From Parapristionchus giblindavisi (lineage: Eukaryota; Nematoda; Chromadorea; Rhabditida; Diplogasteridae): a stretch of 64,000 nt of DNA. The stretch is taken from the NCBI GenBank assembly GCA_943737045.1, contig CALSFV010000210.1, positions 1,799,001 through 1,863,000 of the forward strand. Reading direction: 5' to 3'. The notes below the pieces were generated by a model. That model saw nothing but the letters and a program-made list of their open reading frames with translations, had not been told where the DNA came from and did not search any database. Of the stretch, positions 11,301-20,814 are shown piece by piece. The position numbers and the translations under genes were made by a program. Positions within the stretch are counted from its first letter, which is position 1. Each line of letters opens with the position of its first letter.

Positions 11301-12767
11301 ATGTCCACACCAACACTTATTTCAACGGTAATTGTTTCGATTTCCATGTGAAACCGTAGAACGAATGTAATTTCGTTTGTTTTGATCGAATCGACTCTTC
11401 CAAAAAATAATCAGAACTGGATCGATGTGAGCTACAACTTTGCTGTTAACTGATAAGCTCTCAGATGAGAGGGGAGTTGGATATGTCTTCAAACGTGCCT
11501 CAATGGGGGCGAGTCGGGTTGAGCGAAGAGAGGGATAGGATCAGGGACTACGCACTCTCTCGCAGTGATAGGCCAAACTACGAATTTAGGAAGGGAGAGA
11601 GTGTCTCTCACGGGCGATTGCTAGAGAGAAGGGAAGGGATAGCAATTGGGTGCGTAGAATTCGCCCCCGTTCCTGCAACCCTACCCTCTACAGATACCGT
11701 ATACCCTCTACAGATACCGTATACCCTCTACAGATACCATATACCCTCTACAGATACCGTATACCCTCTACAGATACCGTATACCCTCTACAGATACCGT
11801 ATACCCTCTACAGATACCGTATACCCTCTACAGATACCGTATACCCTCTACAGATACCGTATACCCTCTACAGATATCGTATACCCTCTACAGATACCGT
11901 ATACCCTCTACAGATACCGTATACCCTCTACAGATACCGTATACCCTCTACAGATATCGTATACCCTCTACAGATATCGTATACCCACTACAGATACCGT
12001 ATACCCTCTACAGATACCGTATACCCTCTACAGATACCGTATACCCTCTACAGATATCGTATACCCTCTACAGATACCGTATACCCTCTACAGATACCGT
12101 ATACCCTCTACAGATACCGTATACCCTCTACAGATACCGTATACCCTCTACAGGTACCGTACTCTCTACAGATACCGTATACCCTCTACAGATACCGTAT
12201 ACCCTCTACAGATACCGTATACCCTCTACAGATACCGTACACCCTAGACAGATAGTTTATATCGTATATGATTACCGTACCTGTGGATATATCCATTGTC
12301 ATGGACCGTCTTGATTGCGTAGAGGCATTGGATGCATAATCGTATCCAGGTAGAAACTGGAGTGTTGTCCACGGATCTCCAGGCTTCTCCTTTTTGTCTC
12401 CCTTAATTAGTATGTCTGTATGTACTGAGACCGTAATCTATCGACCAATGCAGTATCCTAAAATACCGTACAATTCGGAGCTTTTTAAAGATGGGGCCGA
12501 GCAGAGTCATGATCATATATGAATAACGCTTGTGCTTCGCAGCGTGGAAAACCTGAGATATCAAGGATCAAAGCGACATCCCAAGATAATTTGAAACTCT
12601 CCGCTCTGGCCACACTCTCTCGCTTTTTTTCTACGAGAGAGTATTGCCAATGCGGAGAGTAAAATTGGCTTGGATGTGCCTTTAAAAGAGCAAGACACAG
12701 TTGGTAATCTTACGAATGGAACATGGACAGCGTCTCCTTTCGGATTGATTGCCCTAATGACCTCGAT
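8328..12767 (-). CDS. CK1/TTBK-like serine/threonine kinase gene, 5' exons missing
   Basis: Predicted protein kinase of the casein kinase 1 / tau-tubulin kinase-like group, which is greatly expanded in nematodes. Eleven exons join in frame with GT/AG borders (12714-12767, 12467-12552, 12281-12397, 9233-9338, 9073-9174, 8955-9023, 8812-8887, 8667-8766, 8551-8602, 8427-8507, 8328-8366), giving about 294 residues. The catalytic loop IHRDIKPNN is split by the large intron; DFG is in ILDFGLSR; the CK1-type activation segment reads ATRYCSPNVH; helix F reads DDIWSLIYVLFEL. All catalytic residues in this part are intact and there is no frameshift. The glycine-rich loop and the ATP-anchoring lysine should lie upstream of 12767, but only 45 bases of intron remain before the 5S-U5 array begins. 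It is either a truncated gene or one with the array in an intron. Substrate unknown. Confidence 0.85.
8427..8507 (-). CDS. Kinase exon j
   Basis: 27 codons of C-terminal tail, PKPTKRPDWVDAEDFF onward. Acceptor ATTTAG. The donor at CCA/GTGGTT is provisional: the 60-base intron that follows is also open in frame, so it could be retained. Confidence 0.7.
8551..8602 (-). CDS. Kinase exon i
   Basis: Encodes YKVHHDDPYEWEKKGKI, the end of the kinase domain (the DDPYEWE pattern is common in nematode TTBK-like kinases). Acceptor TTGCAG, donor GTAAGA. Confidence 0.88.
8667..8766 (-). CDS. Kinase exon h
   Basis: C-lobe segment with CYTRPDYLAIYQAMIEVMK, matching the RPDY block near the end of CK1/TTBK kinase domains. 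Acceptor CTCTCAG; donor GTTCGT is non-consensus but keeps frame. Confidence 0.88.
8812..8887 (-). CDS. Kinase exon g
   Basis: C-lobe segment beginning TTREKSRIEMLK. Acceptor TTGCAG, donor GTTAGT, phase 1. Confidence 0.85.
8955..9023 (-). CDS. Kinase exon f
   Basis: 23 codons, GRHDDIWSLIYVLFELHCG then LPWQ: helix F and the LPW motif of CK1-group kinases. Acceptor TTTTAAG, donor GTGCGA. Confidence 0.9.
9073..9174 (-). CDS. Kinase exon e
   Basis: 34 codons covering the activation segment, with FSGATRYCSPNVHYGQEQ at the end. Acceptor ATTCAG, donor GTGAGT. Confidence 0.9.
9233..9338 (-). CDS. Kinase exon d
   Basis: Completes HRDIKPNN and encodes ILDFGLSRSYAFK. Acceptor ATTATAG, donor GTAATC. 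It is separated from the previous exon by a 2.9-kb intron filled with repeats. Confidence 0.92.
9362..9474. repeat. 20-bp minisatellite, left block
   Basis: About six copies of ACCCTCTACAGATACCGTAT in the large kinase intron, cut on the right by the inverted-repeat element. Confidence 0.92.
9475..9860 (+). repeat. Left arm of the inverted-repeat element
   Basis: 386 bases. The last 150 or so are nearly identical to the inverse of 11319-11470; the outer 200 are more diverged and contain the extra hairpin at 9578-9613. Confidence 0.8.
9578..9613. repeat. Perfect 16-bp hairpin in the left arm
   Basis: GTGCGTAGTCCCCGCA, loop CCTT, then its exact inverse complement. The right arm has only one half (GTAGTCCC type) at the corresponding place. 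Confidence 0.9.
9861..10642 (+). pseudogene. Non-LTR retrotransposon reverse transcriptase, C-terminal fragment
   Basis: Open frame whose 260 residues resemble the thumb and C-terminus of CR1/jockey-like reverse transcriptases: AINDIYRW, LSLSAPKCNVIHIGS, DLGVQVDSSL, YTTYILPHLSFASSFWYP, LEKVQRLFTRIV, YHDRLSALSMKPL. The catalytic palm is absent. The apparent start codon at 9776 lies in the element's inverted-repeat arm, so the first 28 codons of the open frame are a chimera. It ends at a normal stop, suggesting a 5'-truncated insertion. Confidence 0.85.
10643..10973 (+). other. Probable 3' UTR of the captured retroposon
   Basis: Non-coding sequence ending in an AT-rich GATAAATATATAAATA stretch, possibly the retroposon tail. 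No other feature was recognised. Confidence 0.45.
10974..11322. repeat. Nested 20-bp inverted repeat flanking 309 bases
   Basis: A perfect inverted pair lies at 10974-10993 and 11303-11322 (core GTGTTGGTGTGGAC). A second inverted copy with changes at about 11000-11017 makes a local hairpin with the left one. No ORF inside. Confidence 0.8.
11319..11682 (-). repeat. Right arm of the inverted-repeat element
   Basis: 364 bases, the inverse of 9475-9860, best conserved over 11319-11545. Confidence 0.8.
11683..12250. repeat. 20-bp minisatellite, right block
   Basis: About 28 copies of ACCCTCTACAGATACCGTAT, with a few T-for-C variants (GATATCG) and one shortened copy near 12155-12168. Long ORFs here are only translations of the repeat. 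Confidence 0.95.
12281..12397 (-). CDS. Kinase exon c
   Basis: Encodes helix E and the start of the catalytic loop (WIRLCIQCLYAIKTVHDNGY, then IH and part of R). The donor ACAG/GTACGG is clear. The acceptor is less certain (GGGAG at 12398-12402, or AAG four bases upstream in another phase). Confidence 0.8.
12467..12552 (-). CDS. Kinase exon b
   Basis: Encodes VFHAAKHKRYSYMIMTLLGP and following residues, the beta 4-beta 5 and hinge region typical of CK1/TTBK kinases. Acceptor ATCTCAG. The donor GTATTTT is chosen to keep frame with the next exon; the alternative GTACGG five bases earlier would break it. Confidence 0.8.
12714..12767 (-). CDS. Kinase exon a (first visible)
   Basis: 18 codons, phase 0 at both ends, ending INPKGDAVHVPF. 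This fits helix C to beta 4 of the kinase N-lobe. Acceptor TTGTAG, donor GTAAGA. An in-frame stop directly upstream shows that the coding part cannot extend further without splicing. Confidence 0.75.
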
Positions 12768-13025
12768 CTACAATCATTTTTTCAGAAACATTTTCTACGT
12801 CAACATGAGTAAACACACTAATTACTGTAACAACACACATAGACCCCCACATGTCAGTACTGTATTTGAGTAATAACGCACAGATAATGCCATGAAAAGG
12901 TGTCTAACTCTGTTATTTCTTCATCGTGCCTTAGATATTTCTTGTTTAGCTTCAAAAGTTGCACAAACAGCAACAATTTATATTGATAAGGCGTAAAAAA
13001 TCGGCAAAATGTCTAAAACATTTTG

Positions 13026-13040
13026 TAAAAATCGCAAAAG
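13026..13040 (-). terminator. Pol III terminator of 5S copy 1
   Basis: On the minus strand a T4 run (13036-13039) follows two bases after the 5S end, and a T5 run follows about six bases later. The same arrangement occurs in every unit. Confidence 0.75.
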
Positions 13041-13159
13041 TGCTTACAACACCCAGGATTCCCAAGCCGTCTCCGATCCAAGTACTAACTGGGCCCACCG
13101 TTGCTTAACTTGGCAGATCGGACGGGATGCCGTGTTCTCAACGAGGTATGGTCGTAAGC
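13041..13159 (-). rRNA. 5S: 5S rRNA, copy 1
   Basis: 119-nt 5S rRNA of the large ribosomal subunit. It begins GCTTACGACC and ends GTTGTAAGC plus one base, so the ends pair as helix I. It contains CATCCCGTCCGATC, the box A AAGTTAAGCAACG and the box C region GGATCGGAGACGGC, the internal TFIIIA/TFIIIC promoter. It differs from C. elegans 5S at few positions as I recall that sequence. Confidence 0.98.
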
Positions 13160-13395
13160 GAGAGAGGGAGTGTGCGAGGATGGGGACTATTCGCCACTCG
13201 CCACGAGTAAACGTACATCTAGATTGAGAAAGAAAAAGAGGAAAAGAAAAATGAACTTTGATCTTTGATCTTTGATCCTTATCCCATTCACCAGATCTGG
13301 TAGATCTGCAATTTCTCTCTTTCTTCTGTCTGAGAAACGGAAATAGAAAATAAATTATAAACATGTACTGTCAATGTTTGCCTTTCCAATGTTTT

Positions 13396-13519
13396 ATCCC
13401 GCTCTTCCGAGGGGATTCCAAAAAATGAGTACTACTCATAGTTTGATCCTCTGCACGGAAATCTTTAGTAAAAGGCGAAAGATTTTCTCGGATAATTGCA
13501 GAGGATCCAGAGATAGTAT
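13396..13519 (-). ncRNA. U5: U5 spliceosomal snRNA, copy 1
   Basis: About 124 nt. The invariant loop I, CTTTCGCCTTTTACTAAAG, aligns exons in the spliceosome. It is closed by AAATCTTT/AAAGATTT and a GATCCTCTGCA/TGCAGAGGATC stem. Then come the Sm site ATTTTTTGG and a 3' hairpin (TCCCCTC, GGAA, GAGCGGGA). The 5' end is placed at ATACTATC because TACTA can pair with TAGTA before the Sm site; it could shift by a few bases. Confidence 0.95.
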
Positions 13520-13564
13520 TGTCTACTGACAGATGTAGCCTATTTGGTTTCGCGGCCAATCTCT

Positions 13565-13584
13565 GCCGGGTTTGGTTGCCGGTC
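13565..13584 (-). promoter_or_regulatory. Candidate proximal sequence element of U5
   Basis: On the minus strand GACCGGCAACCAAACCCGGC lies 46-65 bases before the U5 start, where nematode snRNA genes carry their PSE. It is the most GC-rich block in this spacer and is kept in all units. Assigned by position only. Confidence 0.5.
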
Positions 13585-14013
13585 TTCTCTTCATCTCTAA
13601 TCAATCAATTATATCTGTAGGTGTCATAGTGATCTGACAAGAAGTGATTATATATTCAATTTCAATTTCGCTCTCATTTACAACAAAAAGAAAGGATATC
13701 ACGCGAGTTTATCTCTGTGTTTTTGTCACTCCGAGAATCCGATCCAATCAATAAACTGATGGTGTGTGCATGTATTGATTGATCAACACACTAATTACTG
13801 TAACAACACACATAGACCCCCACATGTCAGTACTGTATTTGAGTTATAACGCACAGATAATGCCATGAAAAGGTGTCTAACTCTGTTATTTCTTCATCAT
13901 GCCTTAGATATTTCTTGTTTAGCTTCAAAAGTAGCACAAACAGCAACAATTTATATTGATAAGGCGTAAAAAATCGGCAAAATGTCTAAAACATTTTGTA
14001 AAAATCGCAAAAG

Positions 14014-14132
14014 TGCTTACAACACCCAGGATTCCCAAGCCGTCTCCGATCCAAGTACTAACTGGGCCCACCGTTGCTTAACTTGGCAGATCGGACGGGA
14101 TGCCGTGTTCTCAACGAGGTATGGTCGTAAGC
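14014..14132 (-). rRNA. 5S: 5S rRNA, copy 2
   Basis: Same as copy 1; unit step 973. Confidence 0.97.
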
Positions 14133-14368
14133 GAGAGAGGGAGTGTGCGAGGATGGGGACTATTCGCCACTCGCCACGAGTAAACGTACATCTAGATTGA
14201 GAAAGAAAAAGAGGAAAAGAAAAATGAACTTTGATCTTTGATCTTTGATCCTTATCCCATTCACCAGATCTGGTAGATCTGCAATTTCTCTCTTTCTTCT
14301 GTCTGAGAAACGGAAATAGAAAATAAATTATAAACATGTACTGTCAATGTTTGCCTTTCCAATGTTTT

Positions 14369-14492
14369 ATCCCGCTCTTCCGAGGGGATTCCAAAAAATG
14401 AGTACTACTCATAGTTTGATCCTCTGCACGGAAATCTTTAGTAAAAGGCGAAAGATTTTCTCGGATAATTGCAGAGGATCCAGAGATAGTAT
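14369..14492 (-). ncRNA. U5: U5 snRNA, copy 2
   Basis: Full-length, loop I and Sm site intact. Confidence 0.94.
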
Positions 14493-14986
14493 TGTCTACT
14501 GACAGATGTAGCCTATTTGGTTTCGCGGCCAATCTCTGCCGGGTTTGGTTGCCGGTCTTCTCTTCATCTCTAATCAATCAATTATATCTGTAGGTGTCAT
14601 AGTGATCTGACAAGAAGTGATTATATATTCAATTTCAATTTCGCTCTCATTTACAACAAAAAGAAAGGATATCACGCGAGTTTATCTCTGTGTTTTTGTC
14701 ACTCCGAGAATCCGATCCAATCAATAAACTGATGGTGTGTGCATGTATTGATTGATCAACACACTAATTACTGTAACAACACACATAGACCCCCACATGT
14801 CAGTACTGTATTTGAGTTATAACGCACAGATAATGCCATGAAAAGGTGTCTAACTCTGTTATTTCTTCATCATGCCTTAGATATTTCTTGTTTAGCTTCA
14901 AAAGTAGCACAAACAGCAACAATTTATATTGATAAGGCGTAAAAAATCGGCAAAATGTCTAAAACATTTTGTAAAAATCGCAAAAG

Positions 14987-15105
14987 TGCTTACAACACCC
15001 AGGATTCCCAAGCCGTCTCCGATCCAAGTACTAACTGGGCCCACCGTTGCTTAACTTGGCAGATCGGACGGGATGCCGTGTTCTCAACGAGGTATGGTCG
15101 TAAGC
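14987..15105 (-). rRNA. 5S: 5S rRNA, copy 3
   Basis: Unit step 973. Confidence 0.97.
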
Positions 15106-15341
15106 GAGAGAGGGAGTGTGCGAGGATGGGGACTATTCGCCACTCGCCACGAGTAAACGTACATCTAGATTGAGAAAGAAAAAGAGGAAAAGAAAAATGA
15201 ACTTTGATCTTTGATCTTTGATCCTTATCCCATTCACCAGATCTGGTAGATCTGCAATTTCTCTCTTTCTTCTGTCTGAGAAACGGAAATAGAAAATAAA
15301 TTATAAACATGTACTGTCAATGTTTGCCTTTCCAATGTTTT

Positions 15342-15465
15342 ATCCCGCTCTTCCGAGGGGATTCCAAAAAATGAGTACTACTCATAGTTTGATCCTCTGC
15401 ACGGAAATCTTTAGTAAAAGGCGAAAGATTTTCTCGGATAATTGCAGAGGATCCAGAGATAGTAT
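15342..15465 (-). ncRNA. U5: U5 snRNA, copy 3
   Basis: Full-length. Confidence 0.94.
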
Positions 15466-15959
15466 TGTCTACTGACAGATGTAGCCTATTTGGTTTCGCG
15501 GCCAATCTCTGCCGGGTTTGGTTGCCGGTCTTCTCTTCATCTCTAATCAATCAATTATATCTGTAGGTGTCATAGTGATCTGACAAGAAGTGATTATATA
15601 TTCAATTTCAATTTCGCTCTCATTTACAACAAAAAGAAAGGATATCACGCGAGTTTATCTCTGTGTTTTTGTCACTCCGAGAATCCGATCCAATCAATAA
15701 ACTGATGGTGTGTGCATGTATTGATTGATCAACACACTAATTACTGTAACAACACACATAGACCCCCACATGTCAGTACTGTATTTGAGTTATAACGCAC
15801 AGATAATGCCATGAAAAGGTGTCTAACTCTGTTATTTCTTCATCATGCCTTAGATATTTCTTGTTTAGCTTCAAAAGTAGCGCAAACAGCAACAATTTAT
15901 ATTGATAAGGCGTAAAAAATCGGCAAAATGTCTAAAACATTTTGTAAAAATCGCAAAAG

Positions 15960-16078
15960 TGCTTACAACACCCAGGATTCCCAAGCCGTCTCCGATCCAA
16001 GTACTAACTGGGCCCACCGTTGCTTAACTTGGCAGATCGGACGGGATGCCGTGTTCTCAACGAGGTATGGTCGTAAGC
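15960..16078 (-). rRNA. 5S: 5S rRNA, copy 4
   Basis: Unit has one private change upstream of the gene (CGTCACGAG). Confidence 0.97.
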
Positions 16079-16314
16079 GAGAGAGGGAGTGTGCGAGGAT
16101 GGGGACTATTCGCCACTCGTCACGAGTAAACGTACATCTAGATTGAGAAAGAAAAAGAGGAAAAGAAAAATGAACTTTGATCTTTGATCTTTGATCCTTA
16201 TCCCATTCACCAGATCTGGTAGATCTGCAATTTCTCTCTTTCTTCTGTCTGAGAAACGGAAATAGAAAATAAATTATAAACATGTACTGTCAATGTTTGC
16301 CTTTCCAATGTTTT

Positions 16315-16438
16315 ATCCCGCTCTTCCGAGGGGATTCCAAAAAATGAGTACTACTCATAGTTTGATCCTCTGCACGGAAATCTTTAGTAAAAGGCGAAAG
16401 ATTTTCTCGGATAATTGCAGAGGATCCAGAGATAGTAT
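16315..16438 (-). ncRNA. U5: U5 snRNA, copy 4
   Basis: Full-length. Confidence 0.94.
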
Positions 16439-16932
16439 TGTCTACTGACAGATGTAGCCTATTTGGTTTCGCGGCCAATCTCTGCCGGGTTTGGTTGCCG
16501 GTCTTCTCTTCATCTCTAATCAATCAATTATATCTGTAGGTGTCATAGTGATCTGACAAGAAGTGATTATATATTCAATTTCAATTTCGCTCTCATTTAC
16601 AACAAAAAGAAAGGATATCACGCGAGTTTATCTCTGTGTTTTTGTCACTCCGAGAATCCGATCCAATCAATAAACTGATGGTGTGTGCATGTATTGATTG
16701 ATCAACACACTAATTACTGTAACAACACACATAGACCCCCACATGTCAGTACTGTATTTGAGTTATAACGCACAGATAATGCCATGAAAAGGTGTCTAAC
16801 TCTGTTATTTCTTCATCATGCCTTAGATATTTCTTGTTTAGCTTCAAAAGTAGCACAAACAGCAACAATTTATATTGATAAGGCGTAAAAAATCGGCAAA
16901 ATGTCTAAAACATTTTGTAAAAATCGCAAAAG

Positions 16933-17051
16933 TGCTTACAACACCCAGGATTCCCAAGCCGTCTCCGATCCAAGTACTAACTGGGCCCACCGTTGCTTAA
17001 CTTGGCAGATCGGACGGGATGCCGTGTTCTCAACGAGGTATGGTCGTAAGC
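16933..17051 (-). rRNA. 5S: 5S rRNA, copy 5
   Basis: Unit step 973. Confidence 0.97.
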
Positions 17052-17287
17052 GAGAGAGGGAGTGTGCGAGGATGGGGACTATTCGCCACTCGCCACGAGT
17101 AAACGTACATCTAGATTGAGAAAGAAAAAGAGGAAAAGAAAAATGAACTTTGATCTTTGATCTTTGATCCTTATCCCATTCACCAGATCTGGTAGATCTG
17201 CAATTTCTCTCTTTCTTCTGTCTGAGAAACGGAAATAGAAAATAAATTATAAACATGTACTGTCAATGTTTGCCTTTCCAATGTTTT

Positions 17288-17411
17288 ATCCCGCTCTTCC
17301 GAGGGGATTCCAAAAAATGAGTACTACTCATAGTTTGATCCTCTGCACGGAAATCTTTAGTAAAAGGCGAAAGATTTTCTCGGATAATTGCAGAGGATCC
17401 AGAGATAGTAT
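17288..17411 (-). ncRNA. U5: U5 snRNA, copy 5
   Basis: Full-length. Confidence 0.94.
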
Positions 17412-17905
17412 TGTCTACTGACAGATGTAGCCTATTTGGTTTCGCGGCCAATCTCTGCCGGGTTTGGTTGCCGGTCTTCTCTTCATCTCTAATCAATCAA
17501 TTATATCTGTAGGTGTCATAGTGATCTGACAAGAAGTGATTATATATTCAATTTCAATTTCGCTCTCATTTACAACAAAAAGAAAGGATATCACGCGAGT
17601 TTATCTCTGTGTTTTTGTCACTCCGAGAATCCGATCCAATCAATAAACTGATGGTGTGTGCATGTATTGATTGATCAACACACTAATTACTGTAACAACA
17701 CACATAGACCCCCACATGTCAGTACTGTATTTGAGTTATAACGCACAGATAATGCCATTAAAAGGTGTCTAACTCTGTTATTTCTTCATCATGCCTTAGA
17801 TATTTCTTGTTTAGCTTCAAAAGTAGCACAAACAGCAACAATTTATATTGATAAGGCGTAAAAAATCGGCAAAATGTCTAAAACATTTTGTAAAAATCGC
17901 AAAAG

Positions 17906-18024
17906 TGCTTACAACACCCAGGATTCCCAAGCCGTCTCCGATCCAAGTACTAACTGGGCCCACCGTTGCTTAACTTGGCAGATCGGACGGGATGCCGTGT
18001 TCTCAACGAGGTATGGTCGTAAGC
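17906..18024 (-). rRNA. 5S: 5S rRNA, copy 6
   Basis: First unit with the GGGTGTG flank 10 bases upstream of the gene (others GGGAGTG). Confidence 0.97.
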
Positions 18025-18259
18025 GAGAGAGGGTGTGTGCGAGGATGGGGACTATTCGCCACTCGCCACGAGTAAACGTACATCTAGATTGAGAAAGAAA
18101 AGAGGAAAAGAAAAATGAACTTTGATCTTTGATCTTTGATCCTTATCCCATTCACCAGATCGGGTAGATCTGCAATTTCTCTCTTTCTTCTGTCTGAGAA
18201 ACGGAATTAGAAAATAAATTATAAACATGTACTGTCAATGTTTGCCTTTCCAATGTTTT

Positions 18260-18383
18260 ATCCCGCTCTTCCGAGGGGATTCCAAAAAATGAGTACTACT
18301 CATAGTTTGATCCTCTGCACGGAAATCTTTAGTAAAAGGCGAAAGATTTTCTCGGATAATTGCAGAGGATCCAGAGATAGTAT
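18260..18383 (-). ncRNA. U5: U5 snRNA, copy 6
   Basis: Full-length; upstream flank carries CCCATTTGG in place of CCTATTTGG. Confidence 0.94.
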
Positions 18384-18873
18384 TGTCTACTGACAGATGT
18401 AGCCCATTTGGTTTCGCGGCCAATCTCTGCCGGGTTTGGTTGCCGGTCTTCTCCTCATCTCTAATCAATCAATTGTATCTGTAGGTGTCATAGTGATCTG
18501 ACAAGAAGTGATTATATATTCAATTTCAATTTCGCTCTCATTTACAACAAAAGAAAGGATATCACGCGAGTTTATCTCTGTGTTTTTGTCACTCCGAGAA
18601 TCCGATCCAATCAACAAACTGATGGTGTGTGCATGTATTGATTGATCAACACACTAATTACTGTAACAACACACATGACCCACATGTCAGTACTGTATTT
18701 GAGTTATAACGCACAGATAATGCCATAAAAAGTGTCTAACTCTGTTATTTCTTCATCATGCCTTAGATATTTCTTGTTTAGCTTCAAAAGTAGCACAAAC
18801 AGCAACAATTTATATTGATAAGGCGTAAAAAATCGGCAAAAATGTCTAAAACATTTTGTAAAAATCGCAAAAG

Positions 18874-18992
18874 TGCTTACAACACCCAGGATTCCCAAGC
18901 CGTCTCCGATCCAAGTACTAACTGGGCCCACCGTTGCTTAACTTGGCAGATCGGACGGGATGCCGTGTTCTCAACGAGGTATGGTCGTAAGC
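18874..18992 (-). rRNA. 5S: 5S rRNA, copy 7
   Basis: Second half of dimer 6-7; 968 from copy 6. Confidence 0.97.
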
Positions 18993-19228
18993 GAGAGAGG
19001 GAGTGTGCGAGGATGGGGACTATTCGCCACTCGCCACGAGTAAACGTACATCTAGATTGAGAAAGAAAAAGAGGAAAAGAAAAATGAACTTTGATCTTTG
19101 ATCTTTGATCCTTATCCCATTCACCAGATCTGGTAGATCTGCAATTTCTCTCTTTCTTCTGTCTGAGAAACGGAAATAGAAAATAAATTATAAACATGTA
19201 CTGTCAATGTTTGCCTTTCCAATGTTTT

Positions 19229-19352
19229 ATCCCGCTCTTCCGAGGGGATTCCAAAAAATGAGTACTACTCATAGTTTGATCCTCTGCACGGAAATCTTTA
19301 GTAAAAGGCGAAAGATTTTCTCGGATAATTGCAGAGGATCCAGAGATAGTAT
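19229..19352 (-). ncRNA. U5: U5 snRNA, copy 7
   Basis: Full-length. Confidence 0.94.
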
Positions 19353-19846
19353 TGTCTACTGACAGATGTAGCCTATTTGGTTTCGCGGCCAATCTCTGCC
19401 GGGTTTGGTTGCCGGTCTTCTCTTCATCTCTAATCAATCAATTATATCTGTAGGTGTCATAGTGATCTGACAAGAAGTGATTATATATTCAATTTCAATT
19501 TCGCTCTCATTTACAACAAAAAGAAAGGATATCACGCGAGTTTATCTCTGTGTTTTTGTCACTCCGAGAATCCGATCCAATCAATAAACTGATGGTGTGT
19601 GCATGTATTGATTGATCAACACACTAATTACTGTAACAACACACATAGACCCCCACATGTCAGTACTGTATTTGAGTTATAACGCACAGATAATGCCATT
19701 AAAAGGTGTCTAACTCTGTTATTTCTTCATCATGCCTTAGATATTTCTTGTTTAGCTTCAAAAGTAGCACAAACAGCAACAATTTATATTGATAAGGCGT
19801 AAAAAATCGGCAAAATGTCTAAAACATTTTGTAAAAATCGCAAAAG

Positions 19847-19965
19847 TGCTTACAACACCCAGGATTCCCAAGCCGTCTCCGATCCAAGTACTAACTGGGC
19901 CCACCGTTGCTTAACTTGGCAGATCGGACGGGATGCCGTGTTCTCAACGAGGTATGGTCGTAAGC
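19847..19965 (-). rRNA. 5S: 5S rRNA, copy 8
   Basis: GGGTGTG flank; starts dimer 8-9. Confidence 0.97.
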
Positions 19966-20200
19966 GAGAGAGGGTGTGTGCGAGGATGGGGACTATTCGC
20001 CACTCGCCACGAGTAAACGTACATCTAGATTGAGAAAGAAAAGAGGAAAAGAAAAATGAACTTTGATCTTTGATCTTTGATCCTTATCCCATTCACCAGA
20101 TCGGGTAGATCTGCAATTTCTCTCTTTCTTCTGTCTGAGAAACGGAATTAGAAAATAAATTATAAACATGTACTGTCAATGTTTGCCTTTCCAATGTTTT

Positions 20201-20324
20201 ATCCCGCTCTTCCGAGGGGATTCCAAAAAATGAGTACTACTCATAGTTTGATCCTCTGCACGGAAATCTTTAGTAAAAGGCGAAAGATTTTCTCGGATAA
20301 TTGCAGAGGATCCAGAGATAGTAT
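20201..20324 (-). ncRNA. U5: U5 snRNA, copy 8
   Basis: Full-length; CCCATTTGG flank. Confidence 0.94.
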
Positions 20325-20814
20325 TGTCTACTGACAGATGTAGCCCATTTGGTTTCGCGGCCAATCTCTGCCGGGTTTGGTTGCCGGTCTTCTCCTCATC
20401 TCTAATCAATCAATTGTATCTGTAGGTGTCATAGTGATCTGACAAGAAGTGATTATATATTCAATTTCAATTTCGCTCTCATTTACAACAAAAGAAAGGA
20501 TATCACGCGAGTTTATCTCTGTGTTTTTGTCACTCCGAGAATCCGATCCAATCAACAAACTGATGGTGTGTGCATGTATTGATTGATCAACACACTAATT
20601 ACTGTAACAACACACATGACCCACATGTCAGTACTGTATTTGAGTTATAACGCACAGATAATGCCATAAAAAGTGTCTAACTCTGTTATTTCTTCATCAT
20701 GCCTTAGATATTTCTTGTTTAGCTTCAAAAGTAGCACAAACAGCAACAATTTATATTGATAAGGCGTAAAAAATCGGCAAAAATGTCTAAAACATTTTGT
20801 AAAAATCGCAAAAG

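Larger units (their letters stand above)
9475..11682. mobile_element. 2.2-kb long-inverted-repeat element inserted in the minisatellite
   Basis: Ends AGGGTTGC (9475) and GCAACCCT (to 11682) are inverted. Inner arm sequence 9614-9860 and 11319-11545 is a near-perfect inverted repeat, with weaker similarity out to the ends. The element splits one minisatellite; TACCCTCTA occurs next to both ends and may be the target duplication, though the tandem repeat makes this ambiguous. No transposase is visible; the interior holds a retroposon fragment. It is a foldback-type or non-autonomous DNA transposon of unknown family. Confidence 0.75.

Noticed and set aside
11465..12255. ORFs of 260 and 201 codons with repeated YRYRIPSTDTVYPLQIPYTL-type peptides
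   Set aside because: They are translations of the 20-bp minisatellite, which stays open in several frames.
12590..12690. Possible extra kinase exon (acceptor CTTTTAAAG, 15 codons)
   Set aside because: Exon a joins directly to exon b to give HVPFVFHAAKHKRY, which fits the kinase family; an insert there would break the beta 4 region.
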